Shown one piece after another: positions 6,756 to 11,187 of a DNA stretch of 11,187 nucleotides (its first letter is position 1; the number at the start of each line of letters is the position of its first letter). A program made the position numbers and the translations under genes. The notes under the pieces are model-generated. The model had not been told where the DNA came from. It saw only the letters and a list, made by a program, of their open reading frames with translations, and searched no databases. Source of the DNA: Candidatus Shapirobacteria bacterium (lineage in GTDB: Bacteria > Patescibacteriota > Microgenomatia > UBA12405). The stretch spans positions 1 through 11,187 of the forward strand of contig JAQVSW010000016.1 in the NCBI GenBank assembly GCA_028700345.1, read 5' to 3'.

Positions 6756-7631
6756 TTAATAAGTTATTAACCATCTTTTAATAGTTTTTTTTAATTCAGA
6801 AACGTGACCCATGAAATTGTGAGGGGCTTGATTAATTATTTTAATCTCAGCTTCTGTTCCAATTAAAGCATTTTTAAACCAAGTAGAAATTTCAATTATT
6901 GGCCTGTCTCTATGCTCATCATTGCCGGCTAAAATAACTAATAATGGTTTTTTTACACTTTTTAAAATTTTAGGTTCCTTTCCGGAAGCATAGCTAAAAA
7001 TCTCCTCTACACTTTCTGGCAAGAAGAGGCTTAAAAATCTTTGGGCATCCGTCGGTATCGGCCAAAGATTAGTTGGCATAAGTTCTGATGATTTATTATT
7101 TTTAACCATGTGCTTAGCAGTGGCAATCAATTTTTTATATTTTTTGGCTTCGGTCAGGGCAAACATATCCGCGAAGTCACTCATTGGTGCTAATAAAATA
7201 GCTCCAGAAACTTTAGTTTTTTGGCGTTTAGATAAATAATAAATACTTTTCTGGCAACCAGTTGAGTGACCGGCTAAAATAATTTCTTTTGCCCCTATAT
7301 TCAAGGCATAATTAACTGCCCCGTCAATATCGTCAACGCAATCAGTGAATACCTCGTGAGCAAAACCTCCTGTAATATTTTCGTAACCCTTGGGACTTTT
7401 TTTATTTATTTTTTTAATCCTATTAATAGTGCCGAAGCCTCTGTTATTAAAAACGATTACTGAGTTGTTTTTAGATACTAAACTATCAGCCAATTTCATT
7501 TGTGAAAATAAATTATCCCCTAAGCCGTGTATGAATATAAATACAGTTTTAGTTTTTTTAGGGCCAAGCAACAGACCGTCAAGAATATATTTTTTTGGCG
7601 TTTCAACTTGAATAACTTTAGACTCTGACAT
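6756..7631 (-). CDS. Alpha/beta hydrolase (serine esterase/lipase-like)
   Basis: A 291-residue alpha/beta-fold hydrolase. The oxyanion-hole segment FIHGLGDN is at 34-40. The nucleophile elbow GHSTG puts Ser123 at the active site. Asp238 in LAGNDEH and His271 in QAPHNF are well placed to complete the triad. The FNNRGFG strand after beta 4 is typical of the S33/monoacylglycerol-lipase-like branch. There is no signal peptide, so it is cytoplasmic, with an unknown ester, amide or peptide substrate. It is the first gene of its operon, driven by an extended -10 promoter about 35-40 nt upstream. No Shine-Dalgarno is seen before the ATG. The fold is certain; the specific reaction is not. Confidence 0.92.
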   Translation of the reverse strand: MSESKVIQVETPKKYILDGLLLGPKKTKTVFIFIHGLGDNLFSQMKLADSLVSKNNSVIVFNNRGFGTINRIKKINKKSPKGYENITGGFAHEVFTDCVDDIDGAVNYALNIGAKEIILAGHSTGCQKSIYYLSKRQKTKVSGAILLAPMSDFADMFALTEAKKYKKLIATAKHMVKNNKSSELMPTNLWPIPTDAQRFLSLFLPESVEEIFSYASGKEPKILKSVKKPLLVILAGNDEHRDRPIIEISTWFKNALIGTEAEIKIINQAPHNFMGHVSELKKTIKRWLITY

Positions 7632-7664
7632 ATTTTACTTTAGTTAAGATAATAAGCTATCAAT

Positions 7665-7673
7665 ATTATAGCA
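7665..7673 (-). promoter_or_regulatory. Extended -10 promoter for the alpha/beta hydrolase operon
   Basis: The minus strand reads TGCTATAAT, a perfect extended -10 element (TATAAT at 7670-7665, TG at 7673-7672). The matching -35 is poor (TTAATC at 17 nt), as is usual for extended -10 promoters. Transcription would start near 7658, about 27 nt before the ATG. It lies just past the terminator of the deacetylase-family gene, so the two units are separate. Confidence 0.6.
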
Positions 7674-7691
7674 TAAATATAAATAATGATT

Positions 7692-7724
7692 AAAAAAAGA
7701 GGCAACTTGTCGTTAAGCTGCCTC
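7692..7724 (-). terminator. Intrinsic terminator of the deacetylase-family gene
   Basis: On the minus strand GAGGCA pairs with TGCCTC, and after one mismatch a further 3 bp pair around a 6-nt loop. Seven T residues follow directly. It lies 14 nt beyond the stop codon of the deacetylase-family gene. This is a textbook Rho-independent terminator. Confidence 0.88.
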
Positions 7725-7738
7725 AAAATGTAAACTTA

Positions 7739-8692
7739 TTATCCCAATAAACCGGAAAGTGTTTTCAAAATAAATGAGTTTTTATTTTTACACTCAATAG
7801 AAGATGTGCTAAATTTATCTGAGAATGAAAATTCATCTCCAGAAAATCCAGCAACAAAAGATTGAACACATTCCCTCACTTCTTTGTGATAGCCCCCCTC
7901 CAAAACAGCAAAGGTCGGCAAACTTAATGATGATAATAATTTTCCTGCTTGATAATACCCATTTTTTGAATATCCAAGCTCTAAAATAGTGTCTTTAGCG
8001 TATCCATCAAAGCCAGCCGAAATAGCAATGTAGTCCGGAGCAAATTTTTTGATGTGTTGAGATAAGAATTCTAAAGAATTGATGAATATATCATCTCCAG
8101 ACCCAGCTTTTAAAGGAATATTTATTACCTTTTTAAAACTTCTTCCTGATCCGATATCGTCAACTAATCCAGAAGAATAAGGGTAAACGTATTCTTGGTG
8201 TATAGAACAATATAATACGTTTTCATTTTTCTTAAATATGGACTGGGTGCCATTGCCATGGTGTCCGTCAATATCAACAATACAAACTCTTTTACCTTTT
8301 CGTAGTAAATAAGAGGTTGCTATAGCGATATTGTTAAAAAAACATAAGCCCTGAGCTCGCTCTTTAATCGCGTGGTGACCGGGAGGTCTAGTAATAGCGA
8401 ACGCGTTTTGATCAGCTGCCATAATAGCTAAAGCAACTGATGTTAACATAGCATCATAACTAACCTTAGTTAAAGAAGCTTCGGCAACCTGACATTTTGA
8501 CTTACAAGCCCCTTTCATTTTTTGTTTATGTCTAGGAGAATGTGTAAAATTAATTTCAGTCTCAACTAATGGCATCATGTCTTTAATTTGCTCGTCGCTA
8601 ACCGTCTCAATAAAATCTTTCACACGATAAGACCCTTCTCCGTCCGGAGAAGGATTGTGTTTTTCTGTTTGTTTATTATGCAAAATAATCAT
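7739..8692 (-). CDS. Histone deacetylase/acetylpolyamine amidohydrolase family protein
   Basis: A 317-residue zinc deacetylase of the arginase/HDAC superfamily. It would remove acetyl groups from acetylated polyamines or protein lysines. Active-site features are all present: RPPGHHA with His106-His107; the zinc ligands Asp142 and His144 in DIDGHHGNGT; Asp229 in AGFDGYAKD as third ligand; and Tyr268 in EGGY as the transition-state tyrosine. The usual D-x-H-H-G has Gly143 before the histidines. The start at 8692 has AAGGAG 9 nt upstream, the best ribosome site of the right half. It has its own promoter and terminator. It diverges from the PTPS/QueD gene with back-to-back promoters. Specificity (polyamine, acetoin-type or protein) cannot be read from the sequence. 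Confidence 0.93.
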   Translation of the reverse strand: MIILHNKQTEKHNPSPDGEGSYRVKDFIETVSDEQIKDMMPLVETEINFTHSPRHKQKMKGACKSKCQVAEASLTKVSYDAMLTSVALAIMAADQNAFAITRPPGHHAIKERAQGLCFFNNIAIATSYLLRKGKRVCIVDIDGHHGNGTQSIFKKNENVLYCSIHQEYVYPYSSGLVDDIGSGRSFKKVINIPLKAGSGDDIFINSLEFLSQHIKKFAPDYIAISAGFDGYAKDTILELGYSKNGYYQAGKLLSSLSLPTFAVLEGGYHKEVRECVQSFVAGFSGDEFSFSDKFSTSSIECKNKNSFILKTLSGLLG

Positions 8693-8740
8693 TTTTCCCC
8701 TCTCCTTTCTTGTTTATTTGTTAATTTTTAAATAACTAAT

Positions 8741-8753
8741 TGATATTATATCA
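8741..8753. promoter_or_regulatory. Operator-like 13-bp palindrome over the deacetylase promoter
   Basis: TGATAT-T-ATATCA is a perfect 6-bp-arm palindrome around one central base. It overlaps the end of the -10 box and the expected transcription start of the deacetylase-family gene, where a repressor would block initiation. AT-rich palindromes of this size can arise by chance. Confidence 0.3.
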
Positions 8754-8778
8754 TACATTTTATTTGAAAATATGTCAA
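8750..8778 (-). promoter_or_regulatory. Sigma70-type promoter of the deacetylase-family gene
   Basis: On the minus strand a perfect -35 TTGACA (8778-8773) is followed after 17 nt by TATGAT (8755-8750, 5 of 6). Transcription would begin near 8743, giving a leader of about 50 nt that includes the strong ribosome site. This is the best promoter in the window. Confidence 0.75.
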
Positions 8779-8781
8779 TAC

Positions 8782-8811
8782 TTGAACTTTATTAAACATC
8801 TGTGATACCAT
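8782..8811 (+). promoter_or_regulatory. Promoter of the PTPS/QueD gene with start site at the ATG
   Basis: TTGAAC (8782-8787, 5 of 6), an 18-nt spacer, then TACCAT (8806-8811, 4 of 6) preceded by TG one base upstream, an extended -10 feature. Only 6 nt separate the -10 from the ATG at 8818, so the transcript should start at or next to the A of the ATG. Its -35 is 3 nt from the -35 of the divergent deacetylase promoter. Confidence 0.4.
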
Positions 8812-8817
8812 TAATTC

Positions 8818-9216
8818 ATGATAAATCTTACAAAAAAATTCTCTTTTTGCTCTGCTCATCGTATGTATAACGATGTTTTTTCCGTGGAAGAAAATAATAA
8901 TAATTTCGGAAAATGTCAAAATATACATGGTCACAACTATTTTATTGAAATAACTATATCAGGAGAAATCGATAAACAAAAAGGATATTTTGTGAATCTA
9001 AATGAGTTTGCTGAAAAAATACAAATAAATCTCATCCAGAAATTGGATCACACATACCTCAACGAAATAATCCCTAATAGCTTAAGTAAGCCAGTAACAA
9101 TGGAGATTTTAGCTTCTTGGATATGGCAAATTTTAAATGAAAACTTAACTGAATATAATTTTACAAAAATTAGACTTTGGGAAACAGAAAATAATAGCGT
9201 AGAGATTTATAAATAG
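8818..9216 (+). CDS. 6-pyruvoyl-tetrahydropterin synthase/QueD family protein
   Basis: A 132-residue T-fold enzyme of the PTPS/QueD family. It converts dihydroneopterin triphosphate to 6-carboxy- or 6-pyruvoyl-tetrahydropterin. The zinc ligands are His14 (in SFCSAHR), His37 and His39 (in GKCQNIHGHNY). Cys33 before the HGH motif and the Asp77-His78 pair form the catalytic set, and Glu122 in WET binds the pterin. Cys at position 33 with a single HGH is typical of QueD. One departure is FVNLNEF in place of the common V-x-D-F segment. The substrate is made by FolE, encoded about 0.9 kb away. No Shine-Dalgarno precedes the ATG and the promoter suggests a leaderless transcript. The 3' end overlaps the convergent kinase gene by 10 nt. 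The queuosine route is more likely than biopterin, but no queC or queE is in view. Confidence 0.9.
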   Translation: MINLTKKFSFCSAHRMYNDVFSVEENNNNFGKCQNIHGHNYFIEITISGEIDKQKGYFVNLNEFAEKIQINLIQKLDHTYLNEIIPNSLSKPVTMEILASWIWQILNENLTEYNFTKIRLWETENNSVEIYK

Positions 9217-10100
9217 CTTTCCATAAAATTTATTATAATTTTCTCTCTTCTTCTAATTTCATAAACAAAACGCGGTAGTTGCGCGTTTTTTTTATTGACA
9301 TATAAAAAATATGCCTCAGTAAAATACAACTTTCTTAATGAGAATATGGAAATATTTAAAATATTATTTTTAGACATTTTTAAATTATATCCTTTCAAAA
9401 TATTGCTAATGGCTTCAAATAGATCAGTATTAGAGTAACTGGAATCCATAAAATTAGCCAACAACATCCCCAAATCATTAAAATATGATGATTTACACAT
9501 ATCATCTAAATCTAGAAAAATAACTTTTTCTTTTGAGTAATAAATATTGCCCGCATGAATATCATTATGACAAGAAACGAGATTTTTTCTATCAATATAT
9601 TTAGCGCTCTCTCTAATAAAACTATTAACAAGATCTAAGCGATTATTATTCTTTAAAGCTTCTTTAAAGTGTTGAGGAAAATTATCCCAAGGTAAAAGTT
9701 TAAAAGAAATATTTTTACATGCAGAATGAAAACCAAGAATAGCCCTACTTATAATTTTAAAATCTTCTTTTTTTACTCCTTTAATTTTAGAAAGCTTTTC
9801 TTTTTCTAATAAAACTATTGAATACTCTTTAGATAAGTAATAATCAATAATGTTAACTGACAAAATATTATTATCTTTAAGCGACAATATAGCGGACACT
9901 ACTTTATTTACATGTTTTTTATCATGAATAATATTTGAAACAACGTTTTTTTTCTCTATTAATTTTATTATATAATCCCTACCATCACCAAAAATATTAA
10001 AAGTAAAGGCAAAATCACTTAATCTTTTTTTTATAACAAAAAAGTTAAATCTCTCTTTTAAATAAGCCCTAATAATTTTATTGGCAGCATTTTTATTCAT
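9207..10100 (-). CDS. APH-family phosphotransferase (small-molecule kinase)
   Basis: A 297-residue kinase-fold protein of the aminoglycoside phosphotransferase/choline kinase group. The catalytic loop CHNDIHAGN (Asp180, Asn185) and the metal-binding Asp197 in FLDLDD are intact. Lys46 in YIIKLI is the likely ATP-contacting lysine. Similar proteins phosphorylate sugars, amino alcohols, choline or antibiotics; the substrate cannot be chosen here. It follows folE after 26 nt, and a hairpin with T-run occupies this gap, leaving no visible Shine-Dalgarno. Expression may therefore depend on partial readthrough from folE. Its last codons also contain the terminator of the convergent PTPS/QueD gene. 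Clustering with pterin genes hints at a related substrate but does not prove it. Confidence 0.9.
   Translation of the reverse strand: MNKNAANKIIRAYLKERFNFFVIKKRLSDFAFTFNIFGDGRDYIIKLIEKKNVVSNIIHDKKHVNKVVSAILSLKDNNILSVNIIDYYLSKEYSIVLLEKEKLSKIKGVKKEDFKIISRAILGFHSACKNISFKLLPWDNFPQHFKEALKNNNRLDLVNSFIRESAKYIDRKNLVSCHNDIHAGNIYYSKEKVIFLDLDDMCKSSYFNDLGMLLANFMDSSYSNTDLFEAISNILKGYNLKMSKNNILNISIFSLRKLYFTEAYFLYVNKKNAQLPRFVYEIRRREKIIINFMESYL
9267..9293 (+). terminator. Intrinsic terminator of the PTPS/QueD gene inside the convergent kinase gene
   Basis: AAAACGCG and CGCGTTTT form a perfect 8-bp stem around a 7-nt loop, followed by four more T residues on the plus strand (eight in all). It begins 51 nt after the PTPS/QueD stop and lies within the 3' coding end of the minus-strand kinase gene. 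On the minus strand the T-run is broken (TTTTGTTTATG), so termination should favour the plus direction. Confidence 0.8.
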
Positions 10101-10107
10101 AACAAAA

Positions 10108-10133
10108 AAACTAAAGTATTTAAACTTTAGTTT
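10108..10133 (-). terminator. AT-rich hairpin terminator/attenuator at the folE 3' end
   Basis: The minus strand has a perfect 10-bp stem (AAACTAAAGT against ACTTTAGTTT, loop of 6 nt) followed by more T residues. It overlaps the last codons of folE and ends 7 nt before the kinase ATG. The stem has only two G-C pairs, so termination may be partial and tune kinase expression. Confidence 0.55.
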
Positions 10134-10693
10134 CTAATATAATTCATAAATTCCATTCTGATTGATTCATTCTTTCTAAATGCGCCCCTTAAATCACTAG
10201 TAGTCATTTCCCCGTTATATTTTATAACCCCTCTCATCTCTTTACATAAATGCCTTGCTTGAATAACTAAAGCTATTCCTTTTGGTTGCAATATTTTTTC
10301 TAATTCATCAACAACATCCTTAACTAATCTTTCTTGAATTTGAAGACGAGCAGAAAAATAATCAACCATTCTAGCAACCTTACTTAAACCGATTATCTTC
10401 TTATCAGGTATATAGGCGAAATAATATTTCCCAAAGAAAGGAACCATATGATGTTCACAATAAGAAAAAAAATAACCGGAATCAACGATCATTTGATCGT
10501 ACATTATTCCATCAGAATTATTCTCAAAGGTTGTTACAACTGGTTTGTTTTTTTTATTATAGCCACGAAAAACTTCAGACCACATTTTCACAACTCTTTG
10601 CGGAGTATCTTTTAGGCCATTTCTTTCCGGATTATCCCCAATCATTATTAGCATGTCTCTAACCAGGTTTATTTTTTGATTATCTTTTTTCAT
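10127..10693 (-). CDS. folE: GTP cyclohydrolase I (FolE)
   Basis: A 188-residue GTP cyclohydrolase I, which opens GTP and rearranges it to 7,8-dihydroneopterin triphosphate and formate. It is the entry step to folate, biopterin and queuosine. The zinc site is complete: Cys79 and His82 in SYCEHHMVPF, and Cys150 in ARHLCKEMRGV. Other family signatures are RNGLKDTPQRVVKMW near the N-terminus, GLSKVARMVDYFSARLQIQERL (102-123) and the TTSDLRGAF segment near the end. The usual Met after the zinc-binding HLC is Lys151 here. The length is slightly shorter than the E. coli enzyme and lacks nothing essential. Its ATG overlaps the stop of the upstream hydrolase gene (ATGA), so the two are probably translationally coupled. 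Its product is the substrate of the PTPS/QueD protein encoded nearby. Confidence 0.97.
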   Translation of the reverse strand: MKKDNQKINLVRDMLIMIGDNPERNGLKDTPQRVVKMWSEVFRGYNKKNKPVVTTFENNSDGIMYDQMIVDSGYFFSYCEHHMVPFFGKYYFAYIPDKKIIGLSKVARMVDYFSARLQIQERLVKDVVDELEKILQPKGIALVIQARHLCKEMRGVIKYNGEMTTSDLRGAFRKNESIRMEFMNYIRN

Positions 10694-11187
10694 GTGATTA
10701 ATTTACTTAAAATAAATTTAGAACAGTCATTAAAATAATTTATGTCACTGTCCTTATAAGATACAAAACCATGGTTTGCACCTTCAACTTTAAAGACAGT
10801 GCAGTTATCGTATTGATTAAAAAAGTCGACACATTCATTCACGTCGCCCAAATCATCTTTATCGCCCTGAACAACAAAAACTCTTCTGTTAACTAACTTA
10901 AATAATTTCTCATACTCTAGAAAATAATCAGGGATCACCGGGTTACTATCTTGAAGTAGATTGATGTTTGGCGGAAAACCTAACTTAAAAGGAAAGCCGA
11001 TAATAAAAATTGATGAGATTTCTTTATTCTTTACCCCTAGGCAGGATAAAGTACTTATAATTGCTCCCAAAGAAACACCGACTAAACTAATTCTATCTGG
11101 TTTAAATTTATCTTTAACCAAGGAAATAACCGAATCTAACCAGGCAACCTCTTCCATTAAATCAGTCGATGGGTTTGTATGATTTTC
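10690..11187 (-). CDS. Alpha/beta hydrolase, partial (5' end beyond the window)
   Basis: The C-terminal part of an alpha/beta hydrolase, 165 residues visible. Nucleophile elbow GVSLG, then GDKDDLGD with the likely acid, and GANHGF with the catalytic histidine are in normal order and spacing. The frame stays open past the internal ATG at 11157 to the window edge, and the added residues (ENHTNPSTDL) look like the normal lead into the helix before the elbow. The ATG at 11157 is therefore unlikely to be the true start; the HG oxyanion segment and strands 1-4 should lie outside the window. It shares ATGA with folE. The substrate is unknown; dienelactone-hydrolase or esterase-like proteins are possible. 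Confidence 0.88.
   Translation of the reverse strand, partial: ENHTNPSTDLMEEVAWLDSVISLVKDKFKPDRISLVGVSLGAIISTLSCLGVKNKEISSIFIIGFPFKLGFPPNINLLQDSNPVIPDYFLEYEKLFKLVNRRVFVVQGDKDDLGDVNECVDFFNQYDNCTVFKVEGANHGFVSYKDSDINYFNDCSKFILSKLIT

Noticed and set aside
7390..7611. 73-codon plus-strand open frame opposite the alpha/beta hydrolase
   Set aside because: It is antisense to conserved coding sequence; its hydrophobic look comes from the lysine-rich opposite strand.
8746..8934. 62-codon minus-strand open frame over the divergent promoters and the PTPS/QueD start
   Set aside because: It covers the promoters and conserved zinc-site codons of the PTPS/QueD gene and has no ribosome site or similarity.
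10961..11182. 73-codon plus-strand open frame opposite the partial hydrolase
   Set aside because: It is antisense to the nucleophile-elbow region of a clear alpha/beta hydrolase.
1..11187. CRISPR array or long tandem repeats
   Set aside because: No regularly spaced direct repeat was seen; only short dyads and scattered 6-11 nt repeats are present.

Overview
The window is AT-rich (roughly 30% G+C by eye) bacterial DNA with short intergenic gaps, overlapping genes, lysine/asparagine/isoleucine-rich proteins and several starts without a Shine-Dalgarno sequence. The style, and the form of the serine-recombinase C-terminus, would suit a small-genome Patescibacteria/CPR bacterium. That is an inference from gene content and composition, because no rRNA or other marker gene is present. 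The standard bacterial code fits (UGA is used as a stop).

Left part (1-4102), accessory region. A 5'-truncated large serine recombinase (plus strand) faces a compact four-gene minus-strand operon. In transcription order this is a MazG-like nucleotide pyrophosphohydrolase, a GIY-YIG nuclease/DUF2075 helicase fusion, a membrane-anchored Mrr-type nuclease with a C-terminal zinc ribbon, and an unrecognised protein with an R-x4-H (HEPN-like) motif. Genes 1 and 2 overlap by 23 nt and the other gaps are 8 and 32 nt. Two nucleases, a helicase, a nucleotide hydrolase and a possible RNase beside a recombinase remnant look like a mobile anti-phage defence module. I do not recognise it as a named system, and it is the best candidate here for something undescribed.

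Spacer (4103-4559). No gene. It holds the probable promoter of the defence operon, a perfect 15-bp hairpin that insulates it from the next operon, a second 9-bp inverted repeat, and two short T-arm-like motifs that could mark an old integration boundary.

Middle (4560-7631), minus-strand operon with an extended -10 promoter: alpha/beta hydrolase, HExxH putative metallopeptidase, nucleotidyltransferase-methyltransferase fusion, and Nudix hydrolase. The last three genes are tightly packed. A possible weak terminator separates the first from the rest.

Right part (7739-11187). A histone-deacetylase/acetylpolyamine-amidohydrolase family gene (minus) and a PTPS/QueD gene (plus) diverge from back-to-back promoters. 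The PTPS/QueD gene appears to be leaderless and has its terminator inside the convergent phosphotransferase gene. Upstream of that kinase on the minus strand lie GTP cyclohydrolase I (folE) and a partial alpha/beta hydrolase overlapping folE by 4 nt. FolE and the PTPS/QueD protein would catalyse consecutive steps, from GTP to dihydroneopterin triphosphate to a tetrahydropterin (queuosine/7-deazaguanine or biopterin-type branch).
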